Part shown: positions 28,068 to 37,735 of the stretch, one piece after another
How positions within the stretch are numbered: position 1 is the stretch's first letter
Layout: the number at the start of each line of letters is the position of its first letter
DNA from: Triparma columacea
Taxonomy: Eukaryota; Sar; Bolidophyceae; Parmales; Triparmaceae
Reading direction: 5' to 3'
NCBI GenBank assembly: GCA_030267965.1
Contig: BRYA01000831.1
Span: 36,380-86,784, forward strand
Length of the DNA: 50,405 nt
The notes under the pieces: model-generated
What the model saw: only the letters and a program-made list of their open reading frames with translations
Database searches by the model: none
What the model was told of the DNA's origin: nothing
Program-made: the position numbers and the translations under genes

Positions 28068-29350
28068 ATGGAGTTGCTGCCTAAATCCCTCAAGGCCCCT
28101 GTAAGTATATTTCACGATCTGATCATAGTTATTTAGAGAGCAATTAATGTTCGTTTTGAAATGTTCATGTTCTTTAGTAGTGTTTCAGGAGAATGGAATA
28201 ACAAAAGTCTGTTTGGGTCGCCACCACTTGAACTCCTTTATTCTCATTTTCCTTACTAAATCCCGCTTTCTCTCCCACCATACATAGATATACTTCATAC
28301 TATGGTATGGACTTAACATAGGATACAATATATATAACAAAAAGGTGAGTTCATGAGGATTAAATGAGGCCTTAAACAATGGTGCTATGTGGCGAGGATA
28401 ATAAGGTACAGCTATTTAACACTCCTTACTTACTCCTTACTCGCTAAATGTTGCCTCAATACACACTGAATAACACAACTACGAACCATGTATAGGTGAT
28501 GAACGCTTATCCACTACCATTAACAATGGCTACAATCCAACTTGGAGCTGGTCTCCTCTGGATCCTGCCAGTCTGGTTGCTAGGCTTCAGGCCAATGCCC
28601 GTCTTGACCACATCATCTTTCAAGGCTCTCGCCCCCATAGCCTTCTTCCACACAGTCGGTCACACCATGACGGTCGTAAGCTTAGGCGCAGGCGCCGTAT
28701 CTTTCACCCACATCGTCAAGGCTGCCGAGCCTTTCTTCTCTACCATCATACAGGCGATAATGGGAAACGTAGCCCCCATGACTGTGAACCTTTGTCTGAT
28801 CCCGGTAGTTGGTGGTGTCGCAATCGCATCCATGAAGGAGCTTTCCTTCACCTGGACAAGCTTCGGCGGAGCTATGGGTTCAAACCTCTCTTTCGCACTC
28901 CGCGGTATATTCTCCAAGAAGGCAATGTCTGCTCCCGTCGGTGAAAACATGGGTCCAGCAAATCTCTTCGCCGTCTTAACCATAATGAGTTTCACCGCCA
29001 TGCTCCCCGTATGCATTTACTTCGAGGGATCAAACATGTCACCATCCCTCTCCGCAGCTTACGATCACTACGGTTCGTCTGATAAATTTTTAACCGAAGT
29101 CCTATTCGCTGGTTTATTCTACTACCTCTACAACGAGGTAGCCTACTTAGCCCTCGGTGCCGTAGATTCCCCCACGACCCACGCGGTTGGTAACACTTTG
29201 AAAAGGGTGGTTGTTATGGTGGCTAGCGCGGTTTATTTTAAGGATAAAATGACGGGACAAGCTATGGGGGGGTGCGCTATTGCTATTGGAGGGGTCATGA
29301 TGTACTCACTTGCTAGTAGTAAGGCGAAGCGGAAGGTTAAGAAGGTATAG
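28068..29350 (+). CDS. triose-phosphate-translocator-family (TPT) carrier
   Basis: Exons join(28068..28100, 28288..28344, 28496..29350), 314 residues as read. Exon 2 encodes IYFILWYGLNIGYNIYNKK, the first TPT membrane helix, and joins in phase to VMNAYPLPLTMATIQL. Exon 3 has HTVGHTMTVVSLGAGAVSFTHIVKAAEPFF and the C-terminal DSPTTHAVGNTLKRVVVMVAS, both strong TPT/phosphate-translocator signatures with the conserved Lys and Lys-Arg. About nine to ten helices are present. In algae with red-lineage plastids such carriers exchange triose- or other sugar phosphates across plastid envelope membranes. Exon 1 (MELLPKSLKAP) is preceded by a good TTTTCAG acceptor, so an upstream exon with a targeting presequence may exist inside the LRR spacer repeat. 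The gene is partial or unusually short at the N-terminus as read. Confidence 0.88.
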
Positions 29351-29538
29351 TTAGTTGGTTCTTTTTTTGAACGCGAAAGGGGGGGGGGGAGAGGGGAAAC
29401 GTGAGGAGGAGGGAAAGGGAACGAAGGTTGACAAAAAGTGGCCAAAACACACGCAATCGAATGAGGGAGGGGAGGGAAGGTTTGAAAAAGTGTCCAACAA
29501 CGAAGGGGGGATGTTTCAATTTAAATCCAACAACAAAA

Positions 29539-30885
29539 TTATTGCATTCCCCCATCCACTCCCTCGTAAAGCTCCTCTATCCTCCCCTCCTCCAAGTGTA
29601 TGCAAACTGGCGTATGGTAGTTCTCCGGGATGAGGTAAATGTTCCCGTCCCCGACTCCTGCCCCTTGAAACTTGTCCTTCGTCCCCGGTTTGGTGAAACC
29701 CTCTATCTTCGAAATGGCGTCCCCGTTCTCGCAATCGATCTTAAGGACGAACTCCTCGTCGCTAGGTATCGCGTAAAGGCACCCGTCGTCCCCCAGGATT
29801 GCACCCTGAAACTTGTTCTTCCTCTGGTAACCCTCCGAAAACAGCCCCTTTGCCTCCAACACCCTCACAGAGTCAGTCTCCGGGTCCACCCTCAGTACCT
29901 TGTCCGTGTCGCTCGGGACACCGTAAATAACCCCTGATCCCGAGGCCCCTCCTCCCAACCACTTGTACTCGCTGTTAGGTAGGCTCCCCTCGCCTAGGAT
30001 TTTTACAGAGTCGGACCCGCAGTCTATCTTGAGTACCCCAGTCCCGTGAGCAGGGAACGCGTAAACAGCGTCCTTCCTTTCGCTGTATATCCCCCCATGC
30101 CACCCAAACCCTTCCGTGCCCTTGTCGCTAACTGTGGTAAGGTCCGGGCCGATAAGCCTCGCCGTGTCTGCCTCAGGCTCGATCTTAAGGACTTTGGTGT
30201 GGCCGTAGGGGACGCAGTATATGTGGTCCCTCTTGCTCTTTATTCCACCGTACCACTTCTGGGAACCCTCGAATGACGGGCCTATACACTCGCAGGTCTC
30301 CAGGTAGGGGTGGATCTTGAGGACACGGGGGGCGTTCGCTGGGACAGCATACATGTACCCGGTGCTGGAGGCGTACTGTCCACCGTGCCACCTCCAGCGT
30401 TTTACGGAGGGAGGGCAGAGCTTGGAGAGGTCGGAATTACCGAAGGTATGGGAGGTCTGTGTGGAGGTGCAAATCTTTAGGATGGAGTTGGCCCAGCAGG
30501 GGATGCCGATTATGTAGTCGGAGGAAGGGGTGGGAATTGCACGGAGCCACTTAAACTTGTAGTCAGGGGTGAAAGGACCGCCGAAACGGGTCACAGTTGA
30601 GGTGGAAGGGGAAATATAGAGAGCGCTGTCGCTGTGACTGGGGATTGCGTATATGTCCCCGTTATCTAGCTGAGCACCTCCCAGGAATTTGTGCTTCATT
30701 GCGTCTGGAAATGCTGGTCTGTTTGTTTTTGCCTGGACTTCTCGATGTGATGTCGCTGATATTGCTGATTGGGTCAATTCACGTCGTATTGATTTGATTT
30801 TTAGTATGTATGATGATGTTTGTCTATTAATCAGTAGCGAGATCATAATAATTATTGATATTAAGGTCGTATTGACCCCAAGCAT
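29539..30885 (-). CDS. beta-propeller-like protein with N-terminal anchor
   Basis: Single exon, 448 residues from the ATG. An upstream TTTTCAG just before it could instead be an acceptor. Residues 1-20 (LGVNTTLISIIIMISLLIN) form a signal anchor. From about residue 60 come seven or so repeats of about 50 residues with the pattern (K/R)W-hGG-(8-10)-IYxxPxxxxxVLKIxPxxxxVxxhG. Examples: HGGQYASSTGYMYAVPA, YGGIKSKRDHIYCVPYG, HGGIYSERKDAVYAFPA, LGGGASGSGVIYGVPSD, FQGAILGDDGCLYAIPS. The pattern suits a six- or seven-bladed propeller facing the lumen or outside. No catalytic motif is seen and I do not recognise a named family. It converges on the translocator gene and diverges from zinc-finger gene 3. 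Confidence 0.85.
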   Translation of the reverse strand: MLGVNTTLISIIIMISLLINRQTSSYILKIKSIRRELTQSAISATSHREVQAKTNRPAFPDAMKHKFLGGAQLDNGDIYAIPSHSDSALYISPSTSTVTRFGGPFTPDYKFKWLRAIPTPSSDYIIGIPCWANSILKICTSTQTSHTFGNSDLSKLCPPSVKRWRWHGGQYASSTGYMYAVPANAPRVLKIHPYLETCECIGPSFEGSQKWYGGIKSKRDHIYCVPYGHTKVLKIEPEADTARLIGPDLTTVSDKGTEGFGWHGGIYSERKDAVYAFPAHGTGVLKIDCGSDSVKILGEGSLPNSEYKWLGGGASGSGVIYGVPSDTDKVLRVDPETDSVRVLEAKGLFSEGYQRKNKFQGAILGDDGCLYAIPSDEEFVLKIDCENGDAISKIEGFTKPGTKDKFQGAGVGDGNIYLIPENYHTPVCIHLEEGRIEELYEGVDGGMQ

Positions 30886-30944
30886 GTCCTGAAAATTAGT
30901 CAACAAGAAAACTTTGGGGGTGAAGAAAAGGAAGGTTTAGATAT

Positions 30945-31121
30945 TTCCTGGGCTATCGTTTCCGAACCCCTACGATTTTGAGATTTGCGGGTTTTGCCGT
31001 ATTTCATTAACGATTTCCCTCAATTTCATCGCGATCCTCCCTCATTTTGGGATCTTTAAGTGCTTGCCACTAACATCCCTGGAAGATCTAGGCCATTTTC
31101 AGAAAGCTCCAGGTTACGGTA
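30945..31121 (+). promoter_or_regulatory. conserved leader of zinc-finger gene 3
   Basis: Same boxes as the leaders of genes 2, 4 and 5 (TTTCCTGGGCTATCG, CGTATTTCATTAACGATTTC, GTGCTTGCCACTAACATCCC, CTAGGCCATTTTCAG). Confidence 0.65.
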
Positions 31122-32111
31122 ATGAGTGACTTGGGGAATATGGGGGAGATAACAACGAGGGAGGAGAAGAGTAGGGTGAAAATAGAACTTCCTAGCGGTT
31201 ATGGTGATCTTGATCAGGCAGGTTGCAAGGTGGAGGATGTTAGGGGTGAGAGTAGCTTTGAGGAATGGGGGGGAGGTGGAGTTGGGGAGTTCGTTTGCTT
31301 GTACAGTGACGAGGAGGAAGAGGAGGAGGATGAGAAAGAAAAGGAGGAAGAGGCGGAAGGCTCATTGCTTTGTGGGGTGTGTAAGGAGGAGGAGGATAGT
31401 GAAGAGGAGGAAGTGGATTTGTGTTCGATCGACTCTAACAGCGACGACAGCGAAGAGGAGGAGGGAGGGGATGGGGAGGATGAGGATGAGGATGAGGATC
31501 TAGTCTCGATTGATGAGGATAGTGACGAAGAGGCAGAAGTCGAAGAGCAAGCTGTGTGTAGTATGAGGGATGGGAAGAAGTTTGTTTGTAGTGAACCTGG
31601 ATGCAGCTACAGGACAAACAGGAAATTTTGCCTCACACAGCATCGCGCATTCATTCACAACGAAAACGTGACCTGGCACCACTGTGAGGACTGCGACTTC
31701 AAAGCGAAGGACAAAGGCTCTCTCAAGCGGCACCGTGCATCGATCCATAGTGAAAACGTGACCTGGCACCACTGTGAGGACTGCGACTTCAAAGCGAAGC
31801 AAAAAGCCAACCTCGAGAGGCATCGCGCATTCATTCACAATAAAAACGTGACCTGGCACCACTGTGAGGACTGCGACTACAAAGCGAAGGACAAAGGCTC
31901 TCTCAAGCGGCACCGTGCATCGATCCACAATGAAAACGTGACCTGGCACCACTGTGAGGACTGCGACTACAAAACGAAGAAAAAAAGTCATCTCAAGATG
32001 CATCGCGCATGTATCCACAATGAAAACGTGATCTGGCACCACTGTGAAGACTGCGACTACAAAGCGAAGGAAAAAGGCAATCTCAGGCAGCATTGCGCCT
32101 CAATGCACTAA
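31122..32111 (+). CDS. C2H2 zinc-finger protein 3, six fingers
   Basis: Single exon, 329 residues, starting MSDLGNMGEITTRE, the ancestral start of the family. Conserved RVKIELPSGYGDLDQAGCKVE motif, CGVC pair, Asp/Glu runs, then six fingers at 30-residue spacing. Contact residues (-1, 2, 3, 6) are RFCQ, DGSR, QANR, DGSR, KSHM, EGNQ. Fingers 2 and 4 carry the same four residues in nearly the same DNA (SLKRHRASIH), suggesting an internal duplication. The last linker reads NENVIW and the last finger HCASMH, with Cys before ASMH in place of Val. Predicted nuclear DNA-binding protein. Confidence 0.93.
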   Translation: MSDLGNMGEITTREEKSRVKIELPSGYGDLDQAGCKVEDVRGESSFEEWGGGGVGEFVCLYSDEEEEEEDEKEKEEEAEGSLLCGVCKEEEDSEEEEVDLCSIDSNSDDSEEEEGGDGEDEDEDEDLVSIDEDSDEEAEVEEQAVCSMRDGKKFVCSEPGCSYRTNRKFCLTQHRAFIHNENVTWHHCEDCDFKAKDKGSLKRHRASIHSENVTWHHCEDCDFKAKQKANLERHRAFIHNKNVTWHHCEDCDYKAKDKGSLKRHRASIHNENVTWHHCEDCDYKTKKKSHLKMHRACIHNENVIWHHCEDCDYKAKEKGNLRQHCASMH

Positions 32112-32206
32112 CATTCAGTTGCGTTTGTAAAACGAAAACATACATATAAAACAAAATATATCCAGTTATACATTCCAGAATTACCCCTCTCCCCTTCCCG
32201 ATCGTC

Positions 32207-32281
32207 GCCTCGTCGCTCCCTCTTGTCCCACAAGAGTTTTTTTTTGCCTCGTCGCTCCCTCTTGTCCCACAAGAGTTTTTT
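32207..32281. repeat. 39-bp direct duplication downstream of zinc-finger gene 3
   Basis: Two adjacent copies (period 39) containing CCTCGTCGCTCCCTCTTGTC and ending ACAAGAGTTTT; the other zinc-finger genes have one copy of this 3' box. Confidence 0.85.
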
Positions 32282-32329
32282 AGTTGGAAAAAGACATTTT
32301 TTTCCCTCAAAGCCTTTTCTCTCTGTAGT

Positions 32330-32507
32330 TATTTCCTTGGGTTATCGTTTTCAAACCCTTTGATTTTGACATTTACGGGTATTGCCGTATTTCATTGACG
32401 ATTTCCCTAAGTTTCATTGCGATCCTCCTCATTTTGGATCTGCAAGTGCTTGCCACTAACATCCCTGGAAGATCTAGGCCATTTTCAGGGAGCTCAAGGT
32501 TACGGTA
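32330..32507 (+). promoter_or_regulatory. conserved leader of zinc-finger gene 4
   Basis: Nearly identical to the leader of gene 2 except that the GGTAATGAGTGAC start is intact. Confidence 0.65.
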
Positions 32508-33569
32508 ATGAGTGACTTGGGGAATATGAGGGAGACAACAACAAAGGAGGAGAGGAGTAGGGTGAAAATAGAGCTTCCTAATGGCTATGGTGAGGTTGAT
32601 CAAGCAGGTTGCAAGGTGGAGGATGTTGGGGGTGAGAGTAGCTTTGAGGAATGGGGGGGAGGTGGAGTAGGGGAGTTCGTTTGCTTGTACAGTGATGAAG
32701 AGGAAGAGGAGGAAGAGGACGTTGGAGGGGGAAAGGGGGGAAGAGGTGTGGCTTTGTTTTGTGGGGTGTGTAAGGAGGAGGAGGGTAGTGAAGAGGAGGA
32801 AGTGGATTTGTATTCGATCGACTCTAACAGCGACGACAGCGAAGAGGAGGAGGAGGAGGACGAGGATCTAGTCTCGATTGATGAGGATAGTGACGAAGAG
32901 GCAGAAGTCGAAGAGCAAGCTGTGGGTAGTATGAAGGATGGAAAGAAGTTCGTTTGTAGTGAACCTGGATGCAGCTACAGGACAAACAGGAAACATTGCC
33001 TCAACAGGCATCGTGCAAGTATTCACAATGAAAACGTGACCTGGCACCACTGTGAGGACTGCGACTACAAAACGAAGCAAAAAGGTCATCTCAAGATGCA
33101 TCGCGCATTGATCCACAATAAAAACGTGACCTGGCACCACTGTGAGGACTGCGACTACAAAGCGAAGCTCAAAGGCACTCTCAAGCAGCATCGTGCAGAT
33201 ATCCACAATAAAAACGTAATCTGGCACCGCTGTGAGGACTGCGACTACAAAGCGAAGCGAATAAGCAATCTCAAGCTGCATCGTGCATACATCCACAATA
33301 AAAATGTGACCTGGCACCACTGTCAGGACTGCGACTACAAAGCGAAGGATACAAGCAACCTCAAGAAGCATCGTGCATTCATCCACAATGAAAACGTGAC
33401 CTGGCACCACTGTGAGGACTGCGACTATAAAGCGAAGCATAAAGGCTCTCTCAATGAGCATCGCGCAAGTATCCACAACGAAAACGTGACCTGGCACCAC
33501 TGTGAGGACTGCGACTACAAAGCGAAGAAAAAATACTCTCTCAAACGACATGTCGCCTTAATGCACTAA
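32508..33569 (+). CDS. C2H2 zinc-finger protein 4, seven fingers
   Basis: Single exon, 353 residues (MSDLGNMRETTTKEERSR). Acidic N-terminal region shorter than in the paralogues (about 12 fewer Asp/Glu residues before EDEDLVSIDEDSDEE). Seven fingers; contact residues of fingers 2-7 are QGHM, LGTQ, RSNL, DSNK, HGSE, KYSR. Finger 4 has WHRCEDC and finger 5 WHHCQDC, small departures from WHHCEDC. The C-terminus HVALMH matches the family end HVASMH. Predicted nuclear DNA-binding protein, part of the three-gene tandem. Confidence 0.93.
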   Translation: MSDLGNMRETTTKEERSRVKIELPNGYGEVDQAGCKVEDVGGESSFEEWGGGGVGEFVCLYSDEEEEEEEDVGGGKGGRGVALFCGVCKEEEGSEEEEVDLYSIDSNSDDSEEEEEEDEDLVSIDEDSDEEAEVEEQAVGSMKDGKKFVCSEPGCSYRTNRKHCLNRHRASIHNENVTWHHCEDCDYKTKQKGHLKMHRALIHNKNVTWHHCEDCDYKAKLKGTLKQHRADIHNKNVIWHRCEDCDYKAKRISNLKLHRAYIHNKNVTWHHCQDCDYKAKDTSNLKKHRAFIHNENVTWHHCEDCDYKAKHKGSLNEHRASIHNENVTWHHCEDCDYKAKKKYSLKRHVALMH

Positions 33570-33736
33570 AATTCAGTACGTTCATAAAACAAAATGTATC
33601 CAGGTTACATTATTCCCGAATCACACTCTCCCCCCCCCCCCGTCGTCGCCCCGTCGCTCCCTCTTGTCCCAATAAGTTTTGGTTGGAAAAAAGGTTGGAC
33701 GTCTTTTGACATTCTCAAAAAGCAAGCCTCTGAGAT

Positions 33737-33914
33737 ATTTCCTTGGGTTATCGTTTCCAAAACCCTGTGATTTTGACACTTGCGGGTTTTACCGTATTTC
33801 ATTAACGGTTTCTCTCAATTTCATCGCGATCCTCCTCATTTTGGATCTGCAAGTGCTTGCCACTAACATCCCTGGAAGATCTAGGCCATTTTCAGGGAGC
33901 TCCAGGTTACGGTA
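33737..33914 (+). promoter_or_regulatory. conserved leader of zinc-finger gene 5
   Basis: Fifth copy of the leader; same box order and intact GGTAATGAGTGAC start. Confidence 0.65.
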
Positions 33915-34919
33915 ATGAGTGACTTGGGGAATATGAGGGAGACAACGACGAAGCAGGAGAGGAGCAGGGTGAAAATTGAGCTTCCCAGCGGTTATGGTGA
34001 GGTTGATCAGGCAGGTTGCAAGGTGGAGGATGTTGGGGGTGAGAGTAGCTTTGAGGAATGGGGGGGAGGTGGAGTTGGGGAGTTCGTTTGCTTGTACAGT
34101 GACGAAGAGGAAGGGGAGGAAGTTGACGTTGGAGGGGGAAATGGGGGGAGAGGCGCTTTGTTTTGTGGAGTGTGTAAGGAGGAGGAGGGTAGTGAAGAGG
34201 AGGAAGTGGATTTGTGTTCGATCGACTCTAACAGCGACGACAGCGAAGAGGAGGAGGGGAGAGATTGGGAGGAGGAGGACGACGACGACGAGGATGAGGA
34301 TGAGGATCTAGTCTCGATTGATGAGGATAGTGACGAAGAGGCAGAAGTGGAAGAGCAAGTTGTGGGTAGTATGAAGGATGGGAAGAAGTTTGTTTGTAGT
34401 GAACCTGGATGCAGCTACAGGACAAAGCGGAAAAGTCATCTCAAGAGGCATCGTGAAAGTATCCACAATGAAAACTTGACCTGGCACCACTGTGAGGACT
34501 GCGACTACAAAGCGAAGCGAAAAGACATTCTCAAGCAGCATCGTGAAAATATCCACAATGAAAAGGTGACCTGGCACCACTGTGAGGACTGCGACTACAA
34601 AGCGAAGAAGAAAGGTCATCTCAAGATGCATCGTGCAAGTATCCACAATGAAAACGTGACCTGGTACCACTGTGAAGACTGCGACTACAGAGCAAAGCAC
34701 AATTACTCTCTCAAACAGCATCGGTTATTCATCCACAATGAAAATGTGACCTGGCACCACTGCGAAGACTGCGACTACAAAGCGAAGCAAAAAGGCAATC
34801 TCAAGAAGCATCGCGCAAGTATCCACAATGAAAACGTAATCTGGCACCACTGTGAGGACTGCGACTACAAAGCGAAGAAAAAATACTCTCTCAAACGACA
34901 TGTGGCCTCAATGCACTAA
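33915..34919 (+). CDS. C2H2 zinc-finger protein 5, six fingers
   Basis: Single exon, 334 residues (MSDLGNMRETTTKQERSR). Acidic N-terminal region with EEEDDDDEDEDEDLVSIDE. Six fingers; contact residues of fingers 1-6 are KSHR, RDIQ, KGHM, HYSQ, QGNK, KYSR. Finger 6 is almost identical to the last finger of gene 4 (KKKYSLKRHVASMH) while inner fingers differ, so the ends of the array look homogenised. Finger 4 is the most diverged (YHCEDCDYRAKHN, HRLFIH). Predicted nuclear DNA-binding protein. Confidence 0.93.
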   Translation: MSDLGNMRETTTKQERSRVKIELPSGYGEVDQAGCKVEDVGGESSFEEWGGGGVGEFVCLYSDEEEGEEVDVGGGNGGRGALFCGVCKEEEGSEEEEVDLCSIDSNSDDSEEEEGRDWEEEDDDDEDEDEDLVSIDEDSDEEAEVEEQVVGSMKDGKKFVCSEPGCSYRTKRKSHLKRHRESIHNENLTWHHCEDCDYKAKRKDILKQHRENIHNEKVTWHHCEDCDYKAKKKGHLKMHRASIHNENVTWYHCEDCDYRAKHNYSLKQHRLFIHNENVTWHHCEDCDYKAKQKGNLKKHRASIHNENVIWHHCEDCDYKAKKKYSLKRHVASMH

Positions 34920-35186
34920 AATCCAGTACGTTTATAAAACAAGAAATATGCAGGTACATTCCCGAATCACCTCCTCCTCCCCCTATCGTCGTTCCGTCGC
35001 TCTCTCTTGTCAACATGGCCTTGATGAATCTCTTCGAACCCAAAACTCTCTTTTTCTCTTTTTGACGAGATCCCCAATTTCCAGATTGTGTGTTTAATAG
35101 TGTTCAATAGTGTCTAATAGTTGTATAAAGTGCATACAGAGGCAACTCCAACGCATATCAGCTTCAATCAAGTTAAATCAGCTTGA

Positions 35187-37661
35187 ATGTCCCCACTTAG
35201 TCCTAGAATGGCTCAAGCCTTCTCCTCTCGGAAGAATGCTTTGGGGTCCTATTATCTCCTTCTTATGTTGATAATATTACTATTGAATGTGAACATTGTT
35301 AAAGGAGACGATGTAGATGATGAATGTGATGTAAATGACGAGTATGAATCAATGTCTTGTGATATTATCAACAAAATTGATAGGAACTGTCAGGTGAGAA
35401 ATATGGGACTGGAATTTACCTGTAGAGTAGAGCCTTTGCGTCATTTATATGAGACTTTGGGGATATATACGTCACATATATGACATATACACCTCAAATA
35501 CGTCACATATTCACTAATTATTGCTATTTATTGTTCCAATGATGGAGATAGCCCACAACACTGTCCATCGTATGAATGCGACGTGCATTTCGGAGACACG
35601 CGCAATGATTAAACGCCAGCAAACGTCTAATGGCTGCCAAACAACTATCCTGAGGAACAACAAACAACACCCGCCCCCCACCCCCCACTCCCACCCAACC
35701 CAACCCATCCTTCTCCAACCCCACCCCTTCCCCCCACCCCACCCCACCCCTTCCCCCTACCCCACCTAGTGCACCTTCTCAAGAGTTTGCGACGAGGAAG
35801 GTCTCCAATCCCTCGGTTCAACCCTAACCTACTGCACCAACGGAGTCCCCTCTACAGTTCTCTCGATAATCCTCCTAACCGTATACTCCTTAGTCCTCTT
35901 CTCAGTCCTCGGTTCAACAGCCGAGGATTACTTCTCCCCTTCCCTCGAGCAGTTTTCCGTATCCTTCTCCCTCCCCCCCCGTTTCGCTGGTGTTACTCTT
36001 TTAGCCTTAGGCAACGGTGCCGCCGACGTTTCAGCAACAGTGTCCGCTCTACTATCTAACAAGGAGGGTTACCAACTAGCCCTAGGTGCGCTGACGGGGG
36101 CGGCGATGTTCGTTAGCTGTATAGTAGCAAGTCTAGTAATCGTGAAGGCCGAGGGTGTCAGGTGTAAGGGAGCACTAATTAGGGACGTAGCTGCACTTGC
36201 TGTCTGCGCAGCTTTGGTCATGGCGGTGGGAGGGACGGGGAGTATTGATGGGACGAAGACGGCGATCTTCCTAGCGGTTTATTTTGTTTTTGTAGCGATT
36301 GTACTGGCGGCGGATATCTACCATAGGAAGGTGACGCTGCCGAGGCTTAGGGAGGAGGCTAGGAGGGGTATGGGGGGGGGGGATGAGGGGGACCAGATGA
36401 GGAGGGAGGGGGCGGGGGCGGTCGAGAGGATAATGGCCGCCATGAGCAACTACGAGTGGAACGATAAGGTCGAGGGGTGGGTAGAGGAGGATGGGGAGAG
36501 TGGGGGGGTCGTACTTAAGGGGGGGAGGAAGAAAAGGAAGAAAAGGAACAAGGAGATAGAAGGGAATAAGGGGGGAACTTCGGGGGAGGAGGAACTACAG
36601 GGAGTTGACTACACCTTGATGGAAACATTCGAGATTGAGGATCCCAACGTAACCGGCGTCTCGGGTGGCAACGGTCACACGGCTCGCACAGTCGTTGAGG
36701 GTTTGAGGGGTTGTAAGTCTCAGCTAATCGATTCCGCCACCGAGTACTACGACGAAACCTTCCGCGACCCAAACGTACCCTTATACATGAAGGCCATCTC
36801 CATTATGACAGTACCATACGACCTATGCAGGACGGTTACTATATGCCTAACGAGCCCTGAAGAGTACAACAGGGGTACCCTGTTCCTAGCTACACTACTA
36901 AGCCCACTGTGGGCGATTTTCTACATGAGTTTCGAGCACGAAACCTTCCTACCAAACTACCCGGGCTTCTGGGTGTACGTTGCAGTCACAACGGCGCTGG
37001 CACTACTTGTTACCATCTACGCACCGGAACCGACGCACAACTGCGGTAAACCTACCCCCCCTATATGGCTGGCAGTACCTCTCGCTCTGTACGGTTTCGT
37101 TGTAGCTGCGACTTGGATCGACTATATAGCTGATCAGCTGGTGGAGGTGTTGAGGTACTTTGGGAACATCGCGAGGATACCAAACGCCGTACTAGGACTC
37201 ACGATACTGGCGTGGGGGAACAGCATTGGGGATTTAAGCACCAATTTATCTATGGCTAAGGTAAGGGGAGAAAAGGGAAGGTGGACACTGGACCAATAGT
37301 ACAGAATCTTTGTCGTCGCCGAAGAGATTCTGACCCCCCCCCTAACCAACCCCTCTCTCTCTCCCAGCGTGGTCTCGCCAACATGTCCATTACAGCCTGC
37401 TTCGCCGGTCCTCTCTTCAACCTTCTAGTAGGTCTAGGCGTAGGCTTCAACCTAAGCAGGAAGAAGCAGAATCTCGACATCATCGAAATTGAATTAACCC
37501 CAAGCATATGGGTTGGACTCACCTTCCTGATTGTTAATTGCACGGCCATGCTAATTACGGGACTGGTACTACAAGATGGGTTTGTACCGGCGAAATACGG
37601 GTATGTGGGACTTGCGCTTTATGGTGCGTACGTTATTACGTGCATCACGATGGAGTTTTGA
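35187..37661 (+). CDS. cation/Ca2+ exchanger (NCLX/CCX-like)
   Basis: Exons join(35187..35393, 35770..37260, 37368..37661), 663 residues. Exon 1 gives a hydrophobic signal (YYLLLMLIILLLNVNIVKG) and an acidic Cys-containing stretch. The first junction CQ-CTFSRVCDEEG fits the conserved Cys region ahead of the first helix, so I join these directly across a 376-bp intron; an additional small exon cannot be excluded. Two Na_Ca_ex halves are clear. The alpha-1 motif is GVTLLALGNGAADVSA (residues 143-158), with Ala where GNGAPD is usual. The alpha-2 motif is LAWGNSIGDLSTN plus ANMSITACFAGPLFNLL across the last junction. Between them is a long charged loop with KKRKKRNK. It probably exchanges Na+, K+ or H+ for Ca2+ at an organelle or plasma membrane. 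Confidence 0.92.
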
Positions 37662-37735
37662 ATGTAGAAGGACATTTCCGAACCAAAGAATAAAGTTTGT
37701 GTGTGTTTATCTTGTGAAAGGCTGGTTTTTTAGGA

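Noticed and set aside
35394..35769. Possible small exon in the first exchanger intron (a TGTTCCAATGATGGAG frame rich in Cys and Asp)
   Set aside because: It hits a stop and has no convincing acceptor, while direct joining of the flanking exons gives the conserved Cys region in phase. Kept only as an uncertainty in the gene entry.
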